Part shown: positions 1 to 7,646 of the stretch, piece after piece
How positions within the stretch are numbered: position 1 is the stretch's first letter
Layout of the letters: every line of letters begins with the position of its first letter
Program-made: the position numbers and the translations under genes
Virus record (IMG/VR): IMGVR_UViG_3300030389_001350
Span: 1 to 33,728 of that record
Origin: a virus
Strand: one strand, 5' to 3'
Length of the DNA stretch: 33,728 bases
The notes under the pieces: generated by a model
What the model was told of the DNA's origin: nothing
Databases searched by the model: none
What the model saw: the letters and a program-made list of their open reading frames with translations, nothing else

Positions 1-1
1 C

Positions 2-2485
2 TCTGCAACTGCCGCAGCAAATTCTGCAACGTCTGCATCAACATCTGCAACGACAGCAACGACACAAGCAACTAACGCATCTAATTCTGCAACAGCTGCT
101 GCAAACTCTGCAACTGCATCTGCTAATTCAGCTGCCGCTGCCGAAGCTACTTTTGATAATTTTGATGACAGTTATCTTGGAGCAAAATCTTCTAATCCAA
201 CAGTAGATAACGATGGTAATGCTTTACAAGATGGAGCATTGTATTTTAATACGACAGATAATGTCATGAAGGTTTATGACCTTGCAAGTACAACTTGGTT
301 ACAATTAACTCCTACAGTTACAAATCAAAATAATATAAATGCAGTAAATGCTAATAGCAGTAATATTAATGCAGTAGCTTCAAATTCAACAAACATTAAT
401 ACAGTTGCTTCTGATTTAGGTGGATCAAACAACACAGGAACTGTTGCTGGATCAATAACAAATGTTAATAATGTTGGTAATAATATTGCTTCAGTAAATA
501 CAGCAGCTAGTAATTTAGCTGATATTAATTCTTTTGCTAATATTTATCTTGGACCAAGTTCATCAGCTCCTACTCAAGACCCTGATGGAAGTGCCTTGGA
601 TTCAGGTGACCTTTACTTCGATACAACTAGCAATCAATTAAAAGTTTATGGTTCATCAGGTTGGCAAAGTGCAGGTTCTACAGTCAATGGAACATCAGCT
701 AGATTTACATACACAGCTACATCAAATCAAACTACATTTACAGGAACAGATAGTAATGGAAATACATTAGCTTATGACGCTGGTTTTGTTGATGTATATA
801 TGAACGGAGTTAAACTTGTTAATGGTACAGACGTAACTGTTACTTCAGGCACATCAGTAGTTTTAGCTAGTGGTGCAGCAACAGGAGATATTATAGATAT
901 TGTAGGATTTGGTACATTTAATGTAGCATCTATTGCAGCTTCATCTATTACATCAGGCACGTTAGCTGATGCAAGATTAAGTTCAAATGTTACTCAAAAT
1001 ACAGCTACACAAACTTTAACTAATAAAACTTTAACTGCTCCAACGATTAACGATGGAGTGATTACTGCGGCTTATGGTGGATTAACTGCTAAAGGTGATA
1101 ACGGAAGTAATGATGGCTATATACAATTAAATTGTAGAGTTAATTCACATGGTGTAAAAATAAAAAGTCCACCACACTCGGCAGCACAGTCTTATACTTT
1201 AACTCTACCATCAACATCACCATCTGCTGATAAATTTATTCAAACAGATGGATCAGGAAATTTATCTTTTGCAGATGTATCAGGTGGAATTTCTTGGCAA
1301 TCCTCTATTAAAACAGCTAATTTTACAGCAGTTAGTGGCGAGGGTTATTTTATAAATACAACTTCAGGAGAAATAACAATGACACTTCCATCTTCACCAT
1401 CAGTAGGAGATATTGTTTCATTTAAAGATTATGCAAATACTTTTGATAATAATGCTTTAATTGTTGGTAGAAATGGATCAAATATTAATGGATTAGCTAG
1501 AGATGGAAATGTTACTGAAGAAGGAATAGCTGTTACCATAGTTTATGCGGATGCAACAAAAGGTTGGCTAGTTACAGAATCAGGATTATCATCAGAGCTT
1601 CCACAATCATATGCAGCAAATTTTTTAGTTATAGGAGGAGGTGCATCAGGTGGAGGTGGAGGTAATTCAGAGCCAGGCGGTGGTGGGGGTGCTGGAGGTT
1701 ACAGAGCATCTTTTAATTCAGAAGCATCAGGTGGAGGTGGATCATCAGAAAATGCTTTAGCTTTTGAAAGTGGAACTGTTTATACAATTACAGTAGGAGC
1801 AGGTGGTGCGGCAACCGCAGGAGGTTCAAATCCATCAGATGGTAATAATGGTAATGATTCATCTATTTCAGGCACAGGTATTACAACTATAACCTCAACA
1901 GGAGGAGGTAAAGGTGCAGGTGGTTTTGCAGCTTCAAGATCAGCTACTGGAGGATCAGGTGGCGGTGGAAATGGTATTGGTTCAGGAGATTCAACACTTG
2001 GATCATCAGGAACTTCTAATCAAGGTTTTGCAGGTGGAAATGGTGTAGGCGCACCAAACTATTCAGGTGGTGGCGGTGGAGGAGCTAGTGAGGTTGGCAC
2101 TAATGGTTCTTCACAAACTGGAGGTCAAGGAGGCGATGGAGTAGCCTCAACAATTACTGGTTCATCTGTCACAAGAGCTGGAGGAGGATCAGGAGCTTCT
2201 TGGTCAGGAGGTTCAGCTGTTGCTGGTGGTGCTGGTGGCGGAGGTACTGGTGGTAAATTAGGTGGTACAACATCAGGTTCAGCAGGAACTACTAACACAG
2301 GTAGTGGAGGTGGCGGTGGAGTTCAGGCAGCTACTTCAGGTGCAGGAGGATCAGGAGTTGTTATTTTACGTATGGCAACAAGTAATTATTCAGGAACAAC
2401 AACTGGTTCACCGACAGTTGATCAATCTACTGTTTCAGGACAAACAATATTAATATATAACGCATCAGGGAGTTACACAGGATAA
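2..2485 (+). CDS. Tail fibre protein, glycine-rich (5' partial)
   Basis: The frame is open from the left edge, so the N-terminus lies outside the window and at least 827 residues are present. An internal TTG at 239 is not the real start. Seen in order: an Ala/Ser/Thr/Asn-rich repeat (nt 2-150), two copies of a YLG..S.PT.D.DG..L..G.LYF.T....KVY module (about nt 172-276 and 544-665) separated by NIN.VA-type repeats, the tail-fibre motif TQTLTNKTLTAP (about nt 1001-1040), then a long glycine-rich region (about nt 1630-2370) and a short C-terminal tail. Such Ala/Ser repeats and YLG modules are typical of the shaft of podovirus and other marine phage fibres. Gly-rich blocks of this kind can form polyglycine-II helix adhesins in some phage fibre tips. 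The role is host recognition at the tail. The gene overlaps the next by one base. Confidence 0.85.
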   Translation, partial: SATAAANSATSASTSATTATTQATNASNSATAAANSATASANSAAAAEATFDNFDDSYLGAKSSNPTVDNDGNALQDGALYFNTTDNVMKVYDLASTTWLQLTPTVTNQNNINAVNANSSNINAVASNSTNINTVASDLGGSNNTGTVAGSITNVNNVGNNIASVNTAASNLADINSFANIYLGPSSSAPTQDPDGSALDSGDLYFDTTSNQLKVYGSSGWQSAGSTVNGTSARFTYTATSNQTTFTGTDSNGNTLAYDAGFVDVYMNGVKLVNGTDVTVTSGTSVVLASGAATGDIIDIVGFGTFNVASIAASSITSGTLADARLSSNVTQNTATQTLTNKTLTAPTINDGVITAAYGGLTAKGDNGSNDGYIQLNCRVNSHGVKIKSPPHSAAQSYTLTLPSTSPSADKFIQTDGSGNLSFADVSGGISWQSSIKTANFTAVSGEGYFINTTSGEITMTLPSSPSVGDIVSFKDYANTFDNNALIVGRNGSNINGLARDGNVTEEGIAVTIVYADATKGWLVTESGLSSELPQSYAANFLVIGGGASGGGGGNSEPGGGGGAGGYRASFNSEASGGGGSSENALAFESGTVYTITVGAGGAATAGGSNPSDGNNGNDSSISGTGITTITSTGGGKGAGGFAASRSATGGSGGGGNGIGSGDSTLGSSGTSNQGFAGGNGVGAPNYSGGGGGGASEVGTNGSSQTGGQGGDGVASTITGSSVTRAGGGSGASWSGGSAVAGGAGGGGTGGKLGGTTSGSAGTTNTGSGGGGGVQAATSGAGGSGVVILRMATSNYSGTTTGSPTVDQSTVSGQTILIYNASGSYTG

Positions 2486-2838
2486 TGGCACATTTTGCAA
2501 AATTAGGAATTGGAAATATAGTTGAGAGAGTTGAAGTAGTATCTAATGATATAGCTACAAGTGAACAAGCTGGTGTAGATTTTTTAAATAATCTATATGG
2601 AACAAGAGATGCCTGGAAACAAACATCATACAATGGTAATATTAGAAAAAATTATGCAGGTATTGGTTTTACTTACGATCAAAAAAGAGATGCTTTCATT
2701 TCACCTAAACCTTATGAAAGTTGGGTTTTAAATGAAGATACTTGTCAATGGGAAGCACCAATTGCTTATCCAGCTGATAGCAAAAATTATAGATGGAATG
2801 AAACAACAAAGCAATGGGATGAGGTAGAAGATGACTAA
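2485..2838 (+). CDS. Conserved tail-associated protein of marine phages
   Basis: This is a 117-residue acidic protein with the pattern MAHFAKLG...VE.V, then KNYAGIGFTYD..RDAFI.PKP..SW.LNE.TC.WE.P. I recognise this from many cyanophage and other marine phage tail regions, where it sits beside fibre genes. Its molecular function is not established. The start ATG overlaps the stop of the fibre gene (TAATG), which implies translational coupling, and the 3' end overlaps the next gene by 8 nt. The sequence is rich in Trp, Tyr and Asn and shows no transmembrane segment or enzyme motif. A structural or chaperone role in fibre assembly is an inference from position only. Confidence 0.75.
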   Translation: MAHFAKLGIGNIVERVEVVSNDIATSEQAGVDFLNNLYGTRDAWKQTSYNGNIRKNYAGIGFTYDQKRDAFISPKPYESWVLNEDTCQWEAPIAYPADSKNYRWNETTKQWDEVEDD

Positions 2839-3679
2839 AGCAAGAGATTTCGCAGATATAGCAGGAGCAGTTAGTGGCGGTAAAATAGCTAGTACTGATG
2901 TTAATGTATCTTTTGAAAACATAAATGATACAGGAACAGAAGGAACTAAAGTTGCAGTTGGAACAACTGCTCAAAGAGGTTCTACTCAAGGTCAATTTAG
3001 ATATAATACAACAAGTGGAAAAGCAGAATATTATAATGGTAATCAATTTCTTAGTGTATCATCACCTCCTGAAGTAGCATCAGTTGATGTAACTGAAATA
3101 GATAGTCAGGCAGGTGGAAACCAAACAATCGTAATTACTGGTAGTAACTTTGATACTAGCGCAACAGCTTTATTTCTTGGATCATCAGGAACAAATATTA
3201 CACCAAGCACAGTAACTAGAAACAGTGCTACACAAATTACAACAGTAACTGCTAGAAGTTCTTTTTTAAATGCTCAAGAGCCTTATGATATTAAAGTTAC
3301 AAACGGATCAGGTCTATCAGGTATTTTAGCAGCACAAATTAATGTAGATACTGGTGTAGCTTGGACCACATCAGCGGGAAGTTTAGGTGATTTTGATAGT
3401 GCTAGTTCAGTAAGTACAACTGTTGCAGCAACAGATGTTGATGGCGATACTATTTCTTTTTCTTTAATTTCAGGTTCTTTACCGACTGGATTATCTTTAA
3501 ACTCAAGTACTGGAGTAATTAGTGGAACTGCACCAACAGTAACTTCGGCAACAACTTTTAATTTTACATTAAGAGCAACAGCAAACACTAAAACAGCAGA
3601 TAGAGCCTTTTCAATGCAGATTATTTTTGGTAATTACTATGGAGATGGTTCTGATGGAGCTTTAGATACAACACCTTAA
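2831..3679 (+). CDS. Tail/adhesin protein with Ig-like domains
   Basis: This 282-residue protein begins with a short fibre-type segment that includes QGQFRYNTTSGKAEYYNG (residues about 56-73), the pattern often found at the base of phage fibre proteins. It is followed by an IPT/TIG-like Ig domain (about 85-175, PPEVASVDVTEI...NQTIVITGSNF) and a He_PIG-type putative Ig domain (about 176-265, SLPTGLSLNSSTGVISGTAP). The final GNYYGDGSDGALDTTP runs up to a single TAA. The downstream gene is in the same reading frame only three codons later, so the two may once have been, or may still function as, one long fibre. The likely role is surface binding on the virion tail. It is not a shadow ORF: composition and domains are coherent. 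Confidence 0.8.
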   Translation: MTKARDFADIAGAVSGGKIASTDVNVSFENINDTGTEGTKVAVGTTAQRGSTQGQFRYNTTSGKAEYYNGNQFLSVSSPPEVASVDVTEIDSQAGGNQTIVITGSNFDTSATALFLGSSGTNITPSTVTRNSATQITTVTARSSFLNAQEPYDIKVTNGSGLSGILAAQINVDTGVAWTTSAGSLGDFDSASSVSTTVAATDVDGDTISFSLISGSLPTGLSLNSSTGVISGTAPTVTSATTFNFTLRATANTKTADRAFSMQIIFGNYYGDGSDGALDTTP

Positions 3680-3688
3680 GGAGTAGAA

Positions 3689-4723
3689 ATGGCAAATGTA
3701 ACTTTTACAGTACCTAATAAAAATGGATCATATGATGGCGATATGGTCGTTAAACAATATACATCTATGGCTATAGATGCTGGTGATACAGTAACTGTAG
3801 ATCAACCATGCAGAGGTTTAATGATTTTATGTCAAGGTGATTGCACAATTGATGGAACTTTATCTATGAAAGAAAGAGGTCCTAATGCTAATCCAAGTTC
3901 ATCAGGAGCTAATGATAGTAACACTGTATCAGGAAGTGGATTACAATTACCTTTTTTAACTTCAGGAGGATCAGATAGTTTAACTGCTGCTAATACTTTA
4001 ATGAATGGTTTTGGAACTGTTCCTAGAACTGTTGTTTCAAACTTTAAGACTATATCAAGTAATGGTGATATTCTTACTGTTGCTTTAAGTGGTGGCTCAG
4101 GAGGAGGCAGCACTGGAGGTGGTCAAGGAAATAACGGAGGCACTGCAACTAACGGAACTGGTGGCGGTGGAGGCGGAGCTGGTTTTCATGGAAGAACTGG
4201 TGGAGCTGGAGCAGCTGGAAATGTTTTTACTGGAGGTTCAGGTGGTGGAGGCGCACAGACTGGTAATGGTGGTACAGGTGGCTCTAACGGAGGAGCTGGA
4301 GGTAATGCTACTTCAGGCGCACATAACAACTGGTCAGGTGGTGGTGCTGGAAATCCAGGAGGATCAAACAGATACAATGGTAGTTATAGTGGTGGTTCAC
4401 CTACAACTGCTGGAGGTCTTGGTGGATTATTAATTTTAATTGTTAAAGGAAATCTAACTATAAATTCAGGCGGAACAATCACTGCACAAGGTGGTGGTGG
4501 AGCTGTACTTACTTCAACGTCAGCATCTTATGGTGGTGTTTATTCATCGGGTGGTGGCTCAGGTGGTGGTGGTAGAATTATTATCGCACACAGAGGTACT
4601 TATACAAATAACGGAACAGTAACAGCAGATGGTGGTCAAGCTAACAATGCTGTCAATGATGGTAACTCAGGTAGAGGTGGCTATGGTGGAAATGGAGTGG
4701 TAACAGTTAAACAAGTTCTTTAA
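3689..4723 (+). CDS. Glycine-rich tail fibre/adhesin protein
   Basis: This is a 344-residue protein. The N-terminal part (1-60) has the pattern SYDGDMVVKQYTSM.I.AGDTVTV.QPCRGLMI...GDCTIDGTLSM, which I know from marine phage tail proteins as a beta-helix or beta-roll-like start. Residues about 130-230 are dominated by Gly with Ser, Thr and Asn, consistent with a polyglycine-II type adhesin. A beta-rich segment (about 240-300) and a Gly-rich C-terminus follow. A strong ribosome binding site (AAGGAG, nt 3678-3683, 5 nt before ATG) lies directly on the stop codon of the upstream gene. The gene is in frame with that upstream gene. Its probable role is receptor binding. The TAATG junction couples it to the following oxygenase-like gene. 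Confidence 0.8.
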   Translation: MANVTFTVPNKNGSYDGDMVVKQYTSMAIDAGDTVTVDQPCRGLMILCQGDCTIDGTLSMKERGPNANPSSSGANDSNTVSGSGLQLPFLTSGGSDSLTAANTLMNGFGTVPRTVVSNFKTISSNGDILTVALSGGSGGGSTGGGQGNNGGTATNGTGGGGGGAGFHGRTGGAGAAGNVFTGGSGGGGAQTGNGGTGGSNGGAGGNATSGAHNNWSGGGAGNPGGSNRYNGSYSGGSPTTAGGLGGLLILIVKGNLTINSGGTITAQGGGGAVLTSTSASYGGVYSSGGGSGGGGRIIIAHRGTYTNNGTVTADGGQANNAVNDGNSGRGGYGGNGVVTVKQVL

Positions 4724-5241
4724 TGATAAAAATACAAAAAGAATTTTTGCAACAAGGACCTCTTTTAAATATTGTTAATTTAGTTGAGAACCCAAACTTT
4801 CCTCTTTATAAATCAGAGTCTATATCCACTAATAAAGAAGATTTCCATTTTTCACATATAATTTATGAAAATAATAAAGGTGTTATTAGCGATACATATC
4901 ATCACTTTCAACCAGTGTTTGAAGAATTAGATGTTCAAGTTCTCGTTAGAGCTAAAATAAATTTAACAATAAAAGAACCTACAAACAGAATTATTGGTGG
5001 TTATCATGTAGATTTATCTAAAACAGTAGATGATAAAAAAATACCAATAGATGAATTAAAAATAGCTATTCTTTATTTAAACACAACTAATGGTCAGACT
5101 TGGATTAAAAAAGATAATGAAATAGTTAAAGTAGATTGTATTAAAAATAGTGTAGTAACTTTTCCAAATAGTTTAGAACATACTGCAACATCGCATACAG
5201 ATACTAATTTTAGATACGTATTAAACATAAATTATATTTAA
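4723..5241 (+). CDS. 2OG-Fe(II) oxygenase-like protein
   Basis: This 172-residue protein has the facial-triad pattern of 2-oxoglutarate/Fe(II)-dependent dioxygenases: HxD at H95-V-D97 (GGYHVD), a distal His at H153 (SLEHTAT) and an Arg at R164 (NFRYVLN) that would bind 2-oxoglutarate. The HxD, distal His and Arg are about 58 and 11 residues apart, as is usual for this fold. Small phage enzymes of this class are frequent in marine phages beside tail genes; substrates are unknown, and protein hydroxylation is one suggestion. The gene starts on the TAATG of the fibre gene and is coupled to a paralogue immediately downstream. The catalytic motif is seen; activity and substrate are inferred. Confidence 0.75.
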   Translation: MIKIQKEFLQQGPLLNIVNLVENPNFPLYKSESISTNKEDFHFSHIIYENNKGVISDTYHHFQPVFEELDVQVLVRAKINLTIKEPTNRIIGGYHVDLSKTVDDKKIPIDELKIAILYLNTTNGQTWIKKDNEIVKVDCIKNSVVTFPNSLEHTATSHTDTNFRYVLNINYI

Positions 5242-5720
5242 TGGAAGTTATCAAAGATTTTTTAGAAGAAGAAACATTTAAAGTTTTACAAAAAGAAATT
5301 ACAGATTTTAATAAAATACCTTTTTATTTTAGACCTTATGTAGCAAGTGAAGAAGAGGTAGATAAACATTTTTATTTTACCCATACGATATATGAGGATC
5401 ATAGACCAAACAGTGATTTATTTACTTTATTAACACCATTACTTAAAAAATTAGAAGTAAAATCATTAGTGAGAATAAAATTAAATTTATATCCAAGAAC
5501 AGAAAAATTAATATATCATAATTCACACAAGGATTACGACTTTAAACATAAAGGATGTTTATATTCTTTAAATTCTTGCGATGGATTTACAGTTATAGGT
5601 GATAACAAAGTTCCATCTATACAAAATCAAGCTCTTATCTTTGATCCTAGCATGACTCATAACAGCACAACTTGCACAAATGAGAAGGTTAGAATGAATA
5701 TTAATTTTAATTATTTTTAA
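5241..5720 (+). CDS. 2OG-Fe(II) oxygenase-like protein, paralogue
   Basis: This is a 159-residue divergent paralogue of the preceding gene. Shared blocks are F.FTHTIYED (upstream copy FHFSHIIYEN), LVRIKLNL (upstream LVRAKINL) and the C-terminal N.R..NINFNYF/NFRYVLNINY. The facial triad would be H96-K-D98, H140 (SMTHNS) and R151. The start overlaps the upstream stop (TAATG). Tandem retention of both triads suggests two related substrates or a heteromeric enzyme, which is an inference. There is no signal peptide, so it should act in the host cytoplasm or in virion assembly. Confidence 0.72.
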   Translation: MEVIKDFLEEETFKVLQKEITDFNKIPFYFRPYVASEEEVDKHFYFTHTIYEDHRPNSDLFTLLTPLLKKLEVKSLVRIKLNLYPRTEKLIYHNSHKDYDFKHKGCLYSLNSCDGFTVIGDNKVPSIQNQALIFDPSMTHNSTTCTNEKVRMNINFNYF

Positions 5721-5739
5721 TATCTGATAATAAAATCAA

Positions 5740-5952
5740 ATGAAGTTTATTTTGATTTTAAACATTTGTTCTGCTGTACACCTTAATTGTTTACCACCTA
5801 TTGAGGATAATTTTGTCTTTAATTCGTGGCAAGAATGTGCTAATGCGGGTTATCTACGTGCTATTCAAGAAACGAATAACATAGATAGTGGTATTGTAAA
5901 TAGAAATCAAGTGGTTGTAAATTTTAAATGTCAATCAGTTGATGAAACATAG
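5740..5952 (+). CDS. Small exported-type protein with paired cysteines
   Basis: This is 70 residues with a short hydrophobic N-terminus (KFILILNICSAV) and then C17, WQECANAGYLRAI and a C-terminal VNFKC. I recognise this layout (hydrophobic start, EC..AGY.RA, later F.C) as a recurrent family of unnamed small proteins in pelagiphage-like genomes; no function is known. It precedes the lysis-type genes and a 9-nt gap separates it from the next small gene. Whether the N-terminus is a cleaved signal or a membrane anchor cannot be decided by eye. Confidence 0.6.
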   Translation: MKFILILNICSAVHLNCLPPIEDNFVFNSWQECANAGYLRAIQETNNIDSGIVNRNQVVVNFKCQSVDET

Positions 5953-5960
5953 GAGTAATC

Positions 5961-6074
5961 ATGGATAAATTTACTAAGATGTTATTAGAAGAAATAAAAA
6001 TATTTTGGAAAGAATTAAAAGATGGTTTCAAAAAGAAAACAGAAAAAATCTTCTGTAAGTGCAAAAGAGATTAA
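5961..6074 (+). CDS. Very small basic protein
   Basis: This 37-residue Lys-rich amphipathic protein (MDKFTKMLLEEIKIFWKEL...) ends in FCKCKRD. An AGGAG ribosome binding site (5951-5955) lies 5 nt before the ATG. It overlaps the next gene by 53 nt in another frame. The amphipathic helix could be membrane-active, which would fit the lysis context, but no family is recognised. The good ribosome binding site is the main support. Confidence 0.5.
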   Translation: MDKFTKMLLEEIKIFWKELKDGFKKKTEKIFCKCKRD

Positions 6075-6291
6075 AGAGTACGCAGAAAAAAATAACAGCA
6101 TAAGAATTTCTTATCATGAGAAAGTCTGTGCTGAACGTATGAAAACTTTGTTCAAAGCTATTGACGAAATGCGTAAAGATATAAAAGATTTACGTGCTGA
6201 TATGAACAAAGGCAAAGGTGCTGTTGCTTTCTTTATTGTTCTTGGCGGACTTGTAGCTGCAGTTCTTAGTTTCTTTAAGTGGAATGGCTAA
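6022..6291 (+). CDS. XhlA-like small membrane protein, possible holin accessory
   Basis: This 89-residue protein has a basic N-terminus, a coiled-coil-like central part (RMKTLFKAIDEMRKDIKDLR, about 40-60) and one C-terminal transmembrane segment (GAVAFFIVLGGLVAAVLSFF, about 66-85) ending in KWNG. This topology (helical cytoplasmic part plus a C-terminal anchor) matches haemolysin XhlA-type proteins found beside phage endolysins. It precedes an M15 peptidase and a 3TM-type holin candidate, which supports a role in lysis. The family assignment rests on topology, not on a diagnostic motif. Confidence 0.6.
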   Translation: MVSKRKQKKSSVSAKEIKEYAEKNNSIRISYHEKVCAERMKTLFKAIDEMRKDIKDLRADMNKGKGAVAFFIVLGGLVAAVLSFFKWNG

Positions 6292-6586
6292 GCGAAACAA
6301 AACAGCATCTGTAGGATTATATAATGAACTTATCGCACAAGCTAAATTTGCACAAGACCCTAATAAAATTGTATTCGTACCAGCTATGGGTATCGGTCCA
6401 ATAGATATGGTAGTCTTAGATATTAACACAGGTGAGTATCAAGCATACGATGTAAAGACTGCAAACTATAGAAAATCTGACTATATACCTAAAGATAAAT
6501 ATGTTAGAAAGGCAGGATCATTGATAAATAGAGGCTTGACAGAACTACAAAAAAAATTAAAGGTTAAGATATATTACAACAAATGA
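6284..6586 (+). CDS. Small PD-(D/E)XK nuclease-like protein
   Basis: This 100-residue protein resembles the PD-(D/E)XK endonuclease-like fold of resolvase/restriction type. E15 in LYNELIAQ could be the N-terminal acidic residue, D41 lies in GIGPIDMVVLD, and D56-V-K58 in YQAYDVKTA would be the DxK part of the active site. Proteins of this size and motif spacing occur in Holliday junction resolvase-like and PDDEXK_5-like families. The likely role is DNA processing (branch resolution or host DNA cutting), which is an inference. It is unusual to find it between lysis-type genes; it overlaps its neighbours by 8 and 4 nt. Confidence 0.6.
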   Translation: MAKRNKTASVGLYNELIAQAKFAQDPNKIVFVPAMGIGPIDMVVLDINTGEYQAYDVKTANYRKSDYIPKDKYVRKAGSLINRGLTELQKKLKVKIYYNK

Positions 6587-7053
6587 AACTTACAGCTAAC
6601 ATAACCCTTGATGAACTAACCAAGTCGCAAGTTGCAGAACGTAAGGGTATTAATAATAACCCTAATCCTCAACAGATTGAAAATTTAAAAGCATTAGCTG
6701 TTAATGTATTACAACCCATCAGATCACACTTTGATAAGCCTTTAATTATATCTAGTGGATTTAGATGTGCAGAACTTTGTGTGGCTATAGGTTCTTCAAT
6801 TAATTCACAACACGTTGCGGATGACAGTGCAGCAGCGGCAGATTTTGAAATACCAGGTGTGGATAATTTAGAATTAGCTAAATGGATTAAAAATAATTTA
6901 GATGTAGATCAAGGAATTTTAGAATTTTATAAAGAAGGCGAACCTACAAGCGGATGGATTCATTGTAGTTACGCTGGTGAGAACAACAGAAACCAATGGC
7001 TCAAAGCTAGAAGAGAGGATGGTAAGGTTAAGTACTTACCATGGTTAGGTTAA
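6583..7053 (+). CDS. M15 family peptidase, endolysin
   Basis: This is a 156-residue zinc peptidase of the M15_3 (D-Ala-D-Ala carboxypeptidase-like) type. Motifs seen: SSGFRCAELCVAIGSSINSQH (57-77), zinc ligands H77, D87 (AAAADFEI) and H127 (SGWIHCSY), and a likely catalytic Glu at E114 in DQGILEFY. It probably cleaves peptide cross-links in the host murein at lysis. There is no signal peptide or separate binding domain, so release would need a holin; a multi-helix membrane protein is encoded directly downstream. The start ATG overlaps the upstream stop (AAATGA). Confidence 0.88.
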   Translation: MKLTANITLDELTKSQVAERKGINNNPNPQQIENLKALAVNVLQPIRSHFDKPLIISSGFRCAELCVAIGSSINSQHVADDSAAAADFEIPGVDNLELAKWIKNNLDVDQGILEFYKEGEPTSGWIHCSYAGENNRNQWLKARREDGKVKYLPWLG

Positions 7054-7433
7054 TGTGGTTTAACGTATTAGGTATGGGAATTAAGACAGCTGCCAAGCTG
7101 TATTCTGATAAACAAAAAACAAAAGAAGCCTTGTCAGAAGCTAGACTACTTCATGCAGAGAAGATGAGGAGGGGTGAGATTGAATATAAAGGTAAAGTAT
7201 TTGAGCATCAGAAGGGAGACTGGAAAGATGAGTTCGTACTTATCGTACTCTCCACCCCCATCTTCATGTTAGCTTACTCTGTATTTGCAGACGATCCTGA
7301 AATAGAAAGAAAGATGGATATGTTTTTTGAAAAGCTACAAGCTATGCCTTGGTGGTTGGTTGGACTTTGGGTATCTGTTGTAGCTGCTATCTATGGTATC
7401 AAAGCTAGTGAAATAAAAAACTTTAGCAAATGA
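7053..7433 (+). CDS. Holin-like membrane protein (3TM/GTA holin type)
   Basis: The start is taken at 7053, on the stop of the peptidase gene (TAATG), giving 126 residues; an in-frame ATG also exists at 7041. An N-terminal amphipathic part with KTAAKLYSDKQKTKEALSEA is followed by WKDEFVLIVLSTPIFMLAYSV (about 66-85) and a second hydrophobic segment, WWLVGLWVSVVAAIYGIKA (about 101-119). The WKDE...PIF and C-terminal W...YGIKA layout resembles the 'holin of 3TMs' family known from gene transfer agents and alphaproteobacterial phages. Its position after the endolysin supports a role in membrane permeabilisation. Confidence 0.65.
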   Translation: MWFNVLGMGIKTAAKLYSDKQKTKEALSEARLLHAEKMRRGEIEYKGKVFEHQKGDWKDEFVLIVLSTPIFMLAYSVFADDPEIERKMDMFFEKLQAMPWWLVGLWVSVVAAIYGIKASEIKNFSK

Positions 7434-7564
7434 CCATTAAGAAATCGTTTGCACAACAATATTCACGTAAAGTAAAACTACTATCTCAACAAACAGGAAC
7501 GTATGGCAAGGGTAAAGTTCGATTTAAACAAACCAAAGCACGAAAGAATAGCAAAAAATACTAG
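7430..7564 (+). CDS. Very small basic protein
   Basis: This 44-residue protein is rich in Lys, Arg and Gln (MTIKKSFAQQYSRKVKLLSQ..., ending KARKNSKKY). The ATG overlaps the stop of the holin-like gene (ATGA). Its last 62 nt also encode the beginning of the next gene in another frame. No family is recognised. Tight coupling and basic composition match the other micro-proteins in this genome. Confidence 0.5.
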   Translation: MTIKKSFAQQYSRKVKLLSQQTGTYGKGKVRFKQTKARKNSKKY

Positions 7565-7646
7565 CATTGGTAGACGACCCAAGATGTCATCTATGAACAA
7601 ACATAAAAAACGTACATGGAAGCAATACAGAGGACAAGGTAGATGA
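7503..7646 (+). CDS. Small conserved basic protein (SMNK..KR.WK.YRGQGR type)
   Basis: This is 47 residues, strongly basic, with NTSIGRRPKMSSMNKHKKR and a terminal WKQYRGQGR. I recognise this C-terminal pattern as common to small proteins of marine phages, although no function is known. The start is inside the previous gene in a different frame, and the stop overlaps the next start (ATGA). The recognisable motif makes this frame more secure than its length would suggest. Nucleic acid binding is plausible from charge only. Confidence 0.6.
   Translation: MARVKFDLNKPKHERIAKNTSIGRRPKMSSMNKHKKRTWKQYRGQGR

Noticed and set aside
2705-3046. Minus-strand open frames over the tail genes (also 772-960, 3283-3588, 3832-4113, 4186-4377)
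   Set aside because: They are antisense to well-supported fibre genes; the Pro/Ala or low-complexity proteins are complements of Gly/Thr codons.
4089-4433. Second plus-strand frame in the Gly-rich gene (also 2262-2453)
   Set aside because: It is a shadow created by GGN-rich repeats read one base out of frame, giving Val/Glu/Leu low complexity.
6858-6866. Perfect DnaA box (TGTGGATAA, complement of TTATCCACA)
   Set aside because: It is a single copy inside the M15 peptidase coding sequence, and one chance match is not surprising in a window of this size; no cluster of boxes surrounds it.
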